A DNA stretch of 35,878 bases from assembly GCA_035366835.1 (NCBI GenBank), contig DAOSIS010000032.1:1-35878 (forward strand). Direction: 5' to 3'. The stretch comes from UBA6109 sp035366835 (lineage in GTDB: Bacteria; Desulfobacterota; Syntrophia; Syntrophales; UBA6109). A program made the translations under genes and the position numbers. Positions 23,268 to 31,698 of this stretch are shown here, piece by piece (within the stretch, counting starts at the first letter, position 1; every line of letters starts with the position of its first letter). Under the pieces are notes generated by a model, which ran no database searches, was not told where the DNA came from, and saw only the letters and a list, made by a program, of their open reading frames with translations.

Positions 23268-24677
23268 ATGCGGCGGTACATTCTCTTCATGTCGGCGGGC
23301 CTGGGGCTCCTGATGTACTCCATCGACAGCACCGTGGTCGCCGTCGCCTTTCCCCATCTGGTCGCGGACCTGGATACCAATATCCTCTGGGCGGGCTGGA
23401 CCGTCTCCATCTACCTGGTCGCCGTGATGAGCGTCATGCCGCTGATGGGTATCCTCAGCGACAGCATCGGCCGCAAAAGGGTCTACATGACATCGCTGTT
23501 TCTTTTCACGGGCAGTTCTCTTGCCTGCGGCCTTGCGCCTGACGTCTACACCCTCGTGGTCTTCCGTTTTCTCCAGGGCATCGGGGGCGCGAGCTTCCTC
23601 CCTACGGCCGCAGGCATCGTGAGCGACCAGTTTCCCGAGAACCGGGAAAGCGCCATCGGCCTGTTCACGAGCATTTTTCCCCTCGGCGGCATCATCGGCC
23701 CGAATCTCGGCGGCTGGATCGTGAGCCGGTACTCGTGGCGGTACATTTTCTACATCAACCTGCCCATCGGCCTGGGCCTGCTGGTCCTCATTTCCCTCCT
23801 GCTCAAAGATGCGCAGGCGCCGTCCCGGCCGCGGATCGATTTCCGCGGGGCCTTCTTTTTTTTCGGCGGCACCCTTTTTCTCATGCTGGCCCTGAATCAC
23901 TTCGCCGAGAATTTTTCGATCCCGTCATACCTCCTGGCAGCCGTCTTCCTGATCATCAGCGCCTCGTTCTTCTCTTTTTTCTCCCGCCAGGAAAAACGAG
24001 CCGAAAACCCCATCCTCGATACGGCCCTGCTCCGGTCGCCTCCGTTTCTGGCGGCGAATCTGTTCAACATGGTCATCGGTGCCGGGGCCTTCGGAATCTT
24101 CGCGTTCATTCCGCTCTTCGCCACGTCGGTTCACAAGCTGAGCATTCTGCTCAGCGGCGTGATCCTGACCCCGCGTTCCGTCGGAACCATCCTGGCTTCG
24201 GCCCTGACGAGTTTCCTCCTGAAAAGATGGGGATACCGGCGGCCGATCCTGCTGGGATTGACGATCGTTTCTCTTGCCACGATTCTCCTCGGGGACCCGC
24301 ACTTTCGTATTTTCAGGATGATGGGCATCGGCAGCGGGCCGACGGAACTCCTCTCGGTCCTGATCATGGTGATGGGGATCGGACTCGGCATTCTTCTGCC
24401 TGCCACCAACAATGCCTGCATCGAACTAATGCCGGACAGGGTCGCCACGATCACGGGACTGCGGGGGATGTTTCGTTCGGTCGGCGGCGTGTGCGGAATC
24501 TCGCTGATCACGATCATCCTCCATCTGAGTCCGACACCGGAAATCGGGTTTTGGATCACCTTCGTTTCTTTCGGGCTCGGGCTCTTGCTGAGCATCCCGC
24601 TCGTCTTCCTGATGCCGTCAGGAGGGACGGGCGGAAATGGTACGCGAAAGAGCCTGGGCGTCCATATGCCGGAATAG
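23268..24677 (+). CDS. MFS transporter, DHA2 (EmrB/QacA-like, 14-segment) drug exporter type
   Basis: A 469-residue integral membrane protein. The ATG at 23268 is chosen because the first membrane segment (YILFMSAGLGLLMYSIDSTVV) starts there, although the frame is open much further upstream. Features include motif D1-like DSTVVAVAFPHLVADL, motif A between segments 2 and 3 (GILSDSIGRKRVYM) and the exporter motif C near segment 5 (GGIIGPNLGGWI). The total of about 14 hydrophobic segments is typical of proton-driven multidrug exporters. The substrate is unknown. It lies alone, divergent from the cytochrome-molybdoenzyme operon and convergent with rubrerythrin. Confidence 0.9.
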   Translation: MRRYILFMSAGLGLLMYSIDSTVVAVAFPHLVADLDTNILWAGWTVSIYLVAVMSVMPLMGILSDSIGRKRVYMTSLFLFTGSSLACGLAPDVYTLVVFRFLQGIGGASFLPTAAGIVSDQFPENRESAIGLFTSIFPLGGIIGPNLGGWIVSRYSWRYIFYINLPIGLGLLVLISLLLKDAQAPSRPRIDFRGAFFFFGGTLFLMLALNHFAENFSIPSYLLAAVFLIISASFFSFFSRQEKRAENPILDTALLRSPPFLAANLFNMVIGAGAFGIFAFIPLFATSVHKLSILLSGVILTPRSVGTILASALTSFLLKRWGYRRPILLGLTIVSLATILLGDPHFRIFRMMGIGSGPTELLSVLIMVMGIGLGILLPATNNACIELMPDRVATITGLRGMFRSVGGVCGISLITIILHLSPTPEIGFWITFVSFGLGLLLSIPLVFLMPSGGTGGNGTRKSLGVHMPE

Positions 24678-24927
24678 CCGCAGTCCGGTCTGTCTTTAGA
24701 TCCCGTTGGCCCTCTGTCTCCGCAGGCCCATGGCGGCGCTGCAACGCGATCGGCAGGCGCTGCGGGGAAAGGGGAATTTCCATGATGCACGGGCCGCCCC
24801 GTCCGTCGAATCGGCGCCTGTGCGGATGCAGGGCTCCCGGAATCCTGAGCCGAAAGTCGTACCGGGATGTGCGCCGGACGGTGGAGGGCGGGAGCACGCG
24901 GCAGGCGGACGTTCCTGAGCGGCCTGC

Positions 24928-25503
24928 TCAGAAATTTTCGGCGAGGACCTCATAGTACGCCTGCGGATGCTTGCATGCCGGGCAGGTCTCGGGGGCTTCC
25001 GGGCCCTCGTGGATGTACCCGCAGTTGATGCAGTGCCACTTGATGGATGCGCCCTTCTTGAAGACCTTCCCGCCCGCGACATTTTCGATGAGCCGGCGGT
25101 AGCGGCCCTCGTGGAATCTCTCGACCTTCGCGATCTCCTCGAATGAACTCGCGACCTCGGGGAATCCTTCATCCCGGGCGTCTTTCGCGAAGTCGGCATA
25201 GAGCGTCGTCCACTCCGTCTTTTCGCCCGCCGCGGCGGCCTCCAGGTTTGCCTTCGTGCCGCCGATGACACCGGCCGGATAGGCGGCGACGATTTCCACA
25301 TCACCGCCCTGGAGATGTTTGAAGAAGATCTTGGCGTGCTCCTTTTCGTTTTCGGCTGTTTCCAGGAAGATGCGGGAGATCTGTTCGAACCCCTCCTTCC
25401 TTGCTGCGCTGGCGAAATAGGTGTAACGATTCCTGGCCTGGGACTCGCCGGCGAAGGCGGCCAACAAATTCTTTTCGGTCTTGGTACCCTTCATCGATTT
25501 CAT
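24928..25503 (-). CDS. rbr: Rubrerythrin
   Basis: A 191-residue protein. Residues 1-140 form a ferritin-like four-helix bundle whose di-iron ligands lie in AFAGESQARNRY, ETAENEKEHAK, and EEIAKVERFHEGRY. The C-terminal rubredoxin-like domain binds one iron through CxxC pairs in WHCINCGYIHEG and CPACKHPQAYY. Rubrerythrins reduce hydrogen peroxide in the cytoplasm of anaerobes, taking electrons from rubredoxin or similar carriers. This supports an anaerobic or microaerobic host. The ATG at 25503 follows a perfect AGGAGG. On the minus strand a TATACT (25574-25569) may be its -10, but the -35 is unclear. Confidence 0.96.
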   Translation of the reverse strand: MKSMKGTKTEKNLLAAFAGESQARNRYTYFASAARKEGFEQISRIFLETAENEKEHAKIFFKHLQGGDVEIVAAYPAGVIGGTKANLEAAAAGEKTEWTTLYADFAKDARDEGFPEVASSFEEIAKVERFHEGRYRRLIENVAGGKVFKKGASIKWHCINCGYIHEGPEAPETCPACKHPQAYYEVLAENF

Positions 25504-25637
25504 GAGATGTCCTCCTAAGAATGTTTCCCGTCTTCATGGTCTTCGAACCCGACCTGTGAACGTTTCATAGTATAACCGTTCACGGGCCCGCAAGCTTTTT
25601 TCTCTTTGTATTTACGGCACCTTCCTCATTTTTCCTA

Positions 25638-25666
25638 TTGACCGCGTGCATTTTACCATCTATATT
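25638..25666 (+). promoter_or_regulatory. Sigma-70-type promoter of the FecR-kinase-phosphatase-FHA cluster
   Basis: TTGACC (25638-25643), a 17-base spacer and TATATT (25661-25666) match sigma-70 elements at ten of twelve positions. They lie 112 bases before the FecR-domain gene. Confidence 0.6.
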
Positions 25667-25777
25667 TCAGCCGGTTCTTGCGTTGCTTGTTCCAGCGGGC
25701 GTCGGCGCGGTTTTCGGTTCAGGATCCCCTCGGAGAGCGGGATCGTTTTTTGTCGTCTCGTCATGAAAGGATCGGAC

Positions 25778-26584
25778 ATGTCGAAGTGCAGGGCCGTGGG
25801 CGTCTTCATCGGGATCGCCGCTTTGATCTTCCTCCTCGCAGCGGGAGCAGACGCCGCCGGAGAAAAGTTTCTCACCGTCAAGATGGGGAGCGGGGAGGCG
25901 AAGGTGGTCTTCCTGAAGGGGGCGGCGACGGTGACGCCGTCCGGGCAGAAGACGGGCAGGGCGCTTCAGGAGGGAGATTCTCTGAAAGCAGGGGATCAGG
26001 TCGTCACGGGCGCCGACACGCTTCTGGAGATCCTCTTGCCGGACCGTAGCATGATGCGTTTCGGCGACAGGACGAATTTCAAGATCGTTCAGATCTACAT
26101 CGACAGCGGGAAGAAGGCGCGGGAAGTGAAGGTCCACATGAACTCCGGCAAGACCTGGAACAACATCCGTAAGACCTTCTTCGGCGTGAAACCGAAGATC
26201 GAGGTGACGACGCTCACGTCGGTCTGCGGCGTCCGCGGGACGGTCTACCGCATGAACGTCGAAAACGACCAGTCGGTTCTGGTGCGCGTCTACAGCGGCG
26301 AAGTGGGCGTCTGGAGCGGTGCTCCGATGGTCGAGGAAGGCGATAAGCCCGGCGTGCTGAAGGCCCCCAAGGCCGTCTCCGGTCCGAAGCCGGTGGCCGG
26401 CCCGAGAAAGGTCACCATGGAGGAGTGGGTCTACATCGTCAAGTCCATGGAGCAGATCCGCGTCAGTTCGCAGGGTGTACCCGCAAAGCCCGAGGAATTC
26501 TCGGAGCAAGAGGATAGGGATCCCTGGGTTGACTGGAACAAGGCCCGGGACCAGGAGGCGGGAAAGGTTCCCGATCTCCAGTAG
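25778..26584 (+). CDS. Exported FecR-domain protein, first gene of a kinase signalling cluster
   Basis: A 268-residue protein from the ATG at 25778, which has AAAGGA at a spacing of 7; an ATG 5 codons earlier is possible. The signal peptide (VGVFIGIAALIFLLAAGADA) ends near residue 26. Residues 30-190 form a FecR domain: GEAKVVFLKGAATVTPSG, LQEGDSLKAGDQVVTGADTLLEI, RFGDRTNFKI and the closing LTSVCGVRGTVYRMNV with a conserved Cys. The C-terminal 80 residues are Lys/Pro-rich and charged, with no membrane anchor. It is 59 bases before the CHASE2 kinase and probably supplies periplasmic input to its CHASE2 sensor. It shares the SVC-x-x-RGT motif with the smaller FecR protein at 2669-3121. Confidence 0.87.
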   Translation: MSKCRAVGVFIGIAALIFLLAAGADAAGEKFLTVKMGSGEAKVVFLKGAATVTPSGQKTGRALQEGDSLKAGDQVVTGADTLLEILLPDRSMMRFGDRTNFKIVQIYIDSGKKAREVKVHMNSGKTWNNIRKTFFGVKPKIEVTTLTSVCGVRGTVYRMNVENDQSVLVRVYSGEVGVWSGAPMVEEGDKPGVLKAPKAVSGPKPVAGPRKVTMEEWVYIVKSMEQIRVSSQGVPAKPEEFSEQEDRDPWVDWNKARDQEAGKVPDLQ

Positions 26585-26643
26585 GACGTTTCGGCAGCGG
26601 GGCGCGGACCGTCCGTTGACTCCGCTTTGTCGAGGAGAATTCC

Positions 26644-29127
26644 ATGGCAAAGTCCAAGAAAGCCGCCGTTTCGGATCTGGTGATCGGACTGATCCTGATG
26701 CTCTTCACTCTGGCTGCCGGCTTTTTCCAGTGGGGACCGATCGAGACCCTGGAATACAAATTCTATGACCTGGGCATGAGGCTGCGGGAGCAGCCCGCGT
26801 CCTCGCCGGTCGTGATCGTGGCGATCGACGACGAAAGCATCAACGCCCTGGGCCGCTGGCCCTGGCCCCGTGGATACATCGCGCACATGATCGACGCGTT
26901 GAGCGGCTACAACGCGAAAGTCATCGGCGTCAACATCCTCTACTCCGAGAGCGACTTCAACCAGGGCCTCCTGGAGATCCGCGACATCGTCAAGAAGATG
27001 GAGGCCGATCCGACGCTCGCCAGGAACCAGCAGGCCGCGAGCATTTACGCCACCCTGAAAGAGGTGGAACAGCGCCTCGACAACGACAAGACGCTTTCCA
27101 CTTCCATCGCCGGCGCCGGGCGCGTCGTGCTGCCCTTCTACTTCGCCCTCGGAAACCCGGTGATGATGGACAACGCCAATCTGCCGGAGTACCTGCGGAA
27201 AAATTCCGTAAGCTTCCACAATCCGCTGCCGCTGACGACAGCCCGGGAAATCATTCCGCCGATCCCGGAATTTGCAGCCTCGGCCACGGCGCTCGGCCAT
27301 ATCAATCTCCAGGCGGACCGGGACGGCACGGTGCGCAGTGAAATGCTCCTGATCGACTACGGCAACCGGGTCTATCCGTCCCTTCCCCTCCAGCTGACCC
27401 TGAAATACTTGGGGCTTTCTCTTCAGGACATCGTCGTCGGCGAGGGCATCCGATTCCCGCGGATCCGTATCCCGACATACGAGGATCATCGGATGCTCAT
27501 CAGTTACAACAGCAATTTCACCGCCTACTCCTTCGTGGACGTCATCAACAACAAGGTGCCGGGGGAAGTCTTCAAGAACAAGATCGTCCTCCTCGCGCAC
27601 AGCGCGACGGGGCTGGGTACGATGCAGGTGACCCCGATCGGAACGACGGTGCCCGCGGCGCTGATCATTGCGAACGTCGTCAACAACATCCTCAACGGCG
27701 ACCACATCGAACGGCCCGCCTGGGCGCTGCCCGTGGAAATGGGGGTCGTGGCGTTCTTCGGCCTCTTCCTGGCGATCGCGATTCCGCGGCTGAAGGCCGG
27801 GGTCAGCGCGCTCCTGTCGCTGATCCTCCTGATCGCATGGCTCGCAACAGGCGCCTATTTCCTCCTCATGCAGGGGATCTGGATGAAGGTGTTCTATCCG
27901 ACGCTCCTCCTGCTCGTGGGCTACATCGTCCTCGTATCGAAGGAATACCTGTTCACGGAGAGGTCGAAGGAGCGCATCGAAGCGGACAGCGTCGAGACGA
28001 ACAAGATGCTGGGCCTTTCCTTCCAGGGGCAGGGCATGCTGGACATGGCCTTCGAGAAGTTCCGCAAGTGCCCCATCGAGGATGACGCCATCAAGGAGCT
28101 TCTCTACAACCTCGGCCTGGATTTCGAACGGAAGCGGATGTTCAACAAGGCCGTAGCCGTCTACGAACACATCGCGGCGGCCGGCGCCTTCAAGGATGCC
28201 GCGGAACGGATCGCGAAGCTCAAGTCCGTGGGCGAGACGATGATCTTCGGCGCCGGCGCGGCGCGCAAGGAAGGGACCGTCATCCTCGAAAGCGCCCAGA
28301 CGAAGCCGACGCTGGGCCGCTACGAGGTCGTCAAGGAGCTCGGACACGGCGCCATGGGCACCGTGTATCTGGGGAAGGATCCGAAGATCAACCGCGAGGT
28401 CGCCATCAAGACGTTGCGCTACGAGGAATTCGACCCGGAGCAACTGGCCGAGGTCAAGAAGCGCTTCTTCCGGGAAGCCGAAGCGGCCGGAAAGCTCGCT
28501 CACCCCAACATCGTGACCATCTACGATGTCGGCGAAGATTACGAGATCGCCTACATGGCCATGGAGCTGCTGGACGGTTCGGATCTGGAAAAGAACGGCT
28601 CCAGGGATTCGCTGCTGCCGCGCCGCGAAGTCGTGAGGATCGTCTCGGCCGTGGCGAGCGCCCTGGACTATGCCCACGCCAACGGCGTCGTTCACCGGGA
28701 CATCAAGCCCGCGAACATCATGATTCTCAAGAACGGCGAGGTGAAGGTCGCGGACTTCGGCATCGCCCGCGTCATGGCCAGTTCCAAGACCCAGACGGGC
28801 GTGATCATGGGTACGCCCAGCTACATGTCGCCCGAGCAAATCGCCGGTCAGAAGGTGGACGGGCGGTCGGACCTCTTCTCGCTGGGCGTCGTCTTCTTCG
28901 AACTGTTGACGGGCGAGAAGCCGTTCGCCGGCGAGAGCATCGCCACCCTGATTTACAATATCACGTCGGTCCCGCCGCCCCGGCTGAGAGAATTGGCGCC
29001 GGACCTTCCGGAGCCTTTCGAAGCCGCCGTGGCGAAAATGCTGGCCAAGGACAAGGAGCAGCGCTATCAGCAAGGAAAGGACGTTGTTTCGGTTCTCAAC
29101 GAACTGCTGAAATCCCTGGAGGCCTGA
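26644..29127 (+). CDS. CHASE2-domain transmembrane serine/threonine protein kinase
   Basis: An 827-residue receptor kinase. A membrane segment (about 11-28) leads to an extracytoplasmic CHASE2 domain (35-340, with VAIDDESINALGRWPWPRGYIAHMIDAL). Three membrane segments follow (about 360-380, 388-412, 417-438). A helical, TPR-like linker (450-525, YNLGLDFERKRMFNKAVAVYEHIAAAG) precedes a C-terminal Hanks-type kinase (557-820). The kinase has the Gly loop LGHGAMGTVYLG, Lys589 (VAIKTL), catalytic Asp686 (HRDIKPANIM), Asp704 (DFG) and the activation loop GVIMGTPSYMSPEQ. All catalytic residues are present. Unlike PknB-type kinases, the catalytic domain is at the C-terminus. PP2C and FHA genes follow at once and should provide dephosphorylation and phospho-Thr reading. 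Confidence 0.95.
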   Translation: MAKSKKAAVSDLVIGLILMLFTLAAGFFQWGPIETLEYKFYDLGMRLREQPASSPVVIVAIDDESINALGRWPWPRGYIAHMIDALSGYNAKVIGVNILYSESDFNQGLLEIRDIVKKMEADPTLARNQQAASIYATLKEVEQRLDNDKTLSTSIAGAGRVVLPFYFALGNPVMMDNANLPEYLRKNSVSFHNPLPLTTAREIIPPIPEFAASATALGHINLQADRDGTVRSEMLLIDYGNRVYPSLPLQLTLKYLGLSLQDIVVGEGIRFPRIRIPTYEDHRMLISYNSNFTAYSFVDVINNKVPGEVFKNKIVLLAHSATGLGTMQVTPIGTTVPAALIIANVVNNILNGDHIERPAWALPVEMGVVAFFGLFLAIAIPRLKAGVSALLSLILLIAWLATGAYFLLMQGIWMKVFYPTLLLLVGYIVLVSKEYLFTERSKERIEADSVETNKMLGLSFQGQGMLDMAFEKFRKCPIEDDAIKELLYNLGLDFERKRMFNKAVAVYEHIAAAGAFKDAAERIAKLKSVGETMIFGAGAARKEGTVILESAQTKPTLGRYEVVKELGHGAMGTVYLGKDPKINREVAIKTLRYEEFDPEQLAEVKKRFFREAEAAGKLAHPNIVTIYDVGEDYEIAYMAMELLDGSDLEKNGSRDSLLPRREVVRIVSAVASALDYAHANGVVHRDIKPANIMILKNGEVKVADFGIARVMASSKTQTGVIMGTPSYMSPEQIAGQKVDGRSDLFSLGVVFFELLTGEKPFAGESIATLIYNITSVPPPRLRELAPDLPEPFEAAVAKMLAKDKEQRYQQGKDVVSVLNELLKSLEA

Positions 29128-29128
29128 G

Positions 29129-29935
29129 ATGGAGCTGCTCGTCGGCGCGAAGACGGATGTGGGCCGGGTCCGGAAGAACAACGAGGACAACTTTCTCGTC
29201 ATGGAAAGACCGCGGCTGCTCCTGGTCGCCGACGGAATGGGGGGACACGCCTCGGGGGAGATCGCGAGCCGCATGGCCGTCGACGCCATCCGCAACTTCT
29301 TCGACGAGACAGGGAAAAAGAAGGGCCTGCAGATCGGCGCCTACGAGGAAGACTACTCGGAGGCGACGAACCGGCTGGGCTCGGCGATCCGGTTCGCGAA
29401 TATGGCGGTTTTCGAAGCGGCGGCCGGAAACCCGGCGTGGCAGGGGATGGGAACGACCGTCGTGGCTGCACTTCTTTCGGACCACCGGCTGAGCATCGCC
29501 CATGTGGGAGACAGCCGCCTGTACCTGATCCGGGCCGGCGGGATCGAACAGCTCACGGACGATCATTCCGTCGTCGCCGAGCAGGTGAAGCGGGAACTGA
29601 TCTCCAGGGAGGAAGCCCAGAAATCCGAGATGAAGAGCATCCTCACCCGGGCGCTGGGCACGGAAGCCGAAGTGGCCGTCGATCTGTGCGAAATGACCGT
29701 GTCCGACGAGGACATCCTGATTTTGTGCTCGGACGGGCTTTCCAATATGGTGACCGACGAGGAAATATTGTCGATCGCGAGTTCGAGCAAGGACCCCGAT
29801 GCGGCCTGCACGGCCCTTGTCGATCTTGCCAACGGCAACGGCGGCAAGGACAACATTACGGTTGTAACGGCCTATCTCCTCAAGGAGGGCTGGCTCTCTT
29901 CCTTATTGAAATTTTTCGGGTGGGGCAGGAGGTGA
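29129..29935 (+). CDS. PP2C-family protein serine/threonine phosphatase
   Basis: A 268-residue single-domain phosphatase of the PppA/Stp1 type. Motifs in order are TDVGRVRKNNEDNF, LLLVADGMGGHASGEIAS, MGTTVVAALL, IAHVGDSRLYLI, LILCSDGLSNMVTDEEI and GGKDNITVV. The Asp residues in NNEDN, ADGMGG, SDGL and GKDN are the metal ligands, and all are present. It acts in the cytoplasm and should reverse phosphorylation by the kinase encoded one base upstream. The FHA gene follows after 3 bases, so the three are cotranscribed. A short basic, hydrophobic C-terminus (LSSLLKFFGWGRR) might touch the membrane, which would place it near the kinase. Confidence 0.95.
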   Translation: MELLVGAKTDVGRVRKNNEDNFLVMERPRLLLVADGMGGHASGEIASRMAVDAIRNFFDETGKKKGLQIGAYEEDYSEATNRLGSAIRFANMAVFEAAAGNPAWQGMGTTVVAALLSDHRLSIAHVGDSRLYLIRAGGIEQLTDDHSVVAEQVKRELISREEAQKSEMKSILTRALGTEAEVAVDLCEMTVSDEDILILCSDGLSNMVTDEEILSIASSSKDPDAACTALVDLANGNGGKDNITVVTAYLLKEGWLSSLLKFFGWGRR

Positions 29936-29938
29936 AGC

Positions 29939-30646
29939 ATGGCTAAGATGGTGTTGAAGTTCAAGGAGGCGGTTCTCAAGGAGATCCCCCTCGACAGGGA
30001 CGTCCTGACGATCGGGCGCAGGGAAGGCAACGACATCCCCATTGAAAACCCCGCCGTCTCAGGTTCTCACGCAAAGATCGTCAAGACGGATCAGGGATTC
30101 GCCGTCGAAGACCTCAACAGCCTCAACGGGACGTTCGTCAACGGCAGGAAGATCGCCAAGCATGACCTGAAGCCGGGCGATTCCGTACTCGTGGGAAGCC
30201 ACGTCCTGGTGTTCGTCGGCGATCAGGAAGAAGGGGAGCCGCGTCTGCAGCCCGCCCGGAGCCGGTCCATGGACGAAACGATGGTGCTCTCCCCCCTGGA
30301 GCAGAAGAAGATCCTGGCGTCCGCGGCGCCCGCGGTGGAGAAGAAAGAACCGCTGGGCGGCTTCCTCGTCATCGAGGGGTCGACGGAAAAGAAGGACTAC
30401 CTCCTCAAGGAGCGCATCACCACGATCGGCAAGGACGACGGTGCGGCGATCAAGCTCAAGGGCTTCTTCGCACCGAAGGTCGCCGCCCTGGTCAACCGCC
30501 GCAAGGAAGGGTATTTCATCACCCCCTCCGGTGGAAAGGAGATCAAGGTCAATACGGGAAGGGTCGAGCAGCGCTGCGACCTCAAGGACGGCGATATGGT
30601 GGAAGTCGGCGACCTGAAGATGCAGTTTTACATCAAGGAAGAGTAG
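29939..30646 (+). CDS. Protein with two FHA domains
   Basis: A 235-residue cytoplasmic protein. Residues 10-95 form a canonical FHA domain that binds phosphothreonine peptides: LTIGRREGNDIPIENPAVSGSHAKI and NSLNGTFVNGRKI contain the conserved Gly-Arg, Ser-x-x-His and Asn-Gly. A linker contains SMDETMVLSP, a possible Thr phosphorylation site. Residues 140-235 form a second, degenerate FHA-like domain (ITTIGKDDGAAIKLKGFFAPKVAALV), in which Gly-Lys replaces Gly-Arg and Ser-x-x-His is lost. The protein is the likely reader or substrate of the upstream CHASE2 kinase, and the cluster ends with a terminator at 30698. Confidence 0.92.
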   Translation: MAKMVLKFKEAVLKEIPLDRDVLTIGRREGNDIPIENPAVSGSHAKIVKTDQGFAVEDLNSLNGTFVNGRKIAKHDLKPGDSVLVGSHVLVFVGDQEEGEPRLQPARSRSMDETMVLSPLEQKKILASAAPAVEKKEPLGGFLVIEGSTEKKDYLLKERITTIGKDDGAAIKLKGFFAPKVAALVNRRKEGYFITPSGGKEIKVNTGRVEQRCDLKDGDMVEVGDLKMQFYIKEE

Positions 30647-30697
30647 TTTTTTCCGGCCTCCCAGCCCCAGGACAGCCAGGGAAAAACCGAAGGAATG

Positions 30698-30726
30698 GCG
30701 GCAGGATTCTGCCGCTTTTTCTTTTT
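30698..30726 (+). terminator. Rho-independent terminator
   Basis: GCGGCAG (30698-30704) pairs with CTGCCGC (30709-30715) around a 4-base loop and is followed by TTTTTCTTTTT. It ends the FecR-kinase-PP2C-FHA cluster and separates it from nadK. Confidence 0.93.
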
Positions 30727-30817
30727 GTTATTCGATAGATGGATGAATTCAAAGAGTCGTGGACAGGGGGGGCGATTTGTGGTAGTCGGTACGAAAAATT
30801 TTTTGCCGGGGCCTTTC

Positions 30818-31696
30818 ATGCGGATTACACGAATCGGAATCGTCGCCAATGCGGAGAAACCGAAATCACCCGATTACGCATTGCGGCTGGCCGACTGGGG
30901 GCGCAGAAGAGGCCTGGAGATTCTCCTCGAAGACCGGATCGCCGCCAAAGTCGGTGAAGCGGGGCTCCCCCTTCCGCAACTGGCCGCTTCGGTGCAGCTC
31001 CTCGTGGTCTTCGGGGGCGACGGGACCATCCTGCGGACGGCCCGCACCGTCTGCACCCACGCCGTCCCCATCGTCGGCGTCAATCTGGGGAGCTTCGGAT
31101 ATCTCACCGATGTCAATCTGAGCGAAATGTTCGACGCCCTGGAGATCATCCTGAAGGGCGATGTCCGCATCGAGAAGAGGATGATGCTCGACGTCGTCCT
31201 CAACGAGGACAAGGGCGGAACCGAAGTCCACAGCGTCCTCAACGACGCCGTGATCAACCGGGGGAATCTCTCGCGGCTGGTTCAGCTGGAGACGCTTCTC
31301 GACGGCCGCTATCTGACGACGTTCAAGTCGGACGGGTTAATCATCTCGACCCCGACGGGTTCGACCGCCTACTCCCTTTCTGCCGGCGGACCGATCGTCT
31401 TTCCCGCGCAGCAGTCGATCATCATCAACCCGATCTGCCCGCACACCCTGACGAACCGCCCCATCATCCTGCCGGCCGACGTCGTGCTCAAGATCATCCT
31501 GTGGACGAAAGACCAGGGGGCGACCCTGACGCTCGACGGGCAGGTCTCCATCCATCTGAGACCGGGCGATACGGCGACGGTCCGCAAGTCGCACTTCATG
31601 ACCCATCTTGTCTGTTCTCCGCACCGGGACTATCTCCAGATTCTCCGGTCGAAACTCGGCTGGGGAGGATTGCCCTCCGGGGCCGGAAGCAAGTAG
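30818..31696 (+). CDS. nadK: NAD kinase
   Basis: A 292-residue enzyme that phosphorylates NAD to NADP. It contains the family signature VFGGDGTILRTAR (the GGDGT motif binds ATP/NAD phosphates) and VNLGSFGYLTDV. Also present are the NDAVINRG and FKSDGLIISTPTGSTAYSLSAGGPIV blocks and the C-terminal LTLDGQ. The ATG at 30818 is chosen because MRITRIGIVAN is the usual beginning of the family; the preceding ribosome site is weak (GGGG). It is followed by recN with a gap of 2 bases, a neighbour pair common in bacteria. The frame is open upstream, but that part crosses the terminator and is not coding. Confidence 0.95.
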   Translation: MRITRIGIVANAEKPKSPDYALRLADWGRRRGLEILLEDRIAAKVGEAGLPLPQLAASVQLLVVFGGDGTILRTARTVCTHAVPIVGVNLGSFGYLTDVNLSEMFDALEIILKGDVRIEKRMMLDVVLNEDKGGTEVHSVLNDAVINRGNLSRLVQLETLLDGRYLTTFKSDGLIISTPTGSTAYSLSAGGPIVFPAQQSIIINPICPHTLTNRPIILPADVVLKIILWTKDQGATLTLDGQVSIHLRPGDTATVRKSHFMTHLVCSPHRDYLQILRSKLGWGGLPSGAGSK

Positions 31697-31698
31697 GC

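Noticed and set aside
24678..24927. Short open frames between the MFS exporter and rubrerythrin as small genes
   Set aside because: Composition is arginine- and glycine-rich as expected from random GC-rich frames, there is no good ribosome site, and no family is recognised.
26431..29295. Very long open frame on the minus strand opposite the CHASE2 kinase
   Set aside because: No domain resemblance, and it is fully antisense to a protein with intact kinase motifs.
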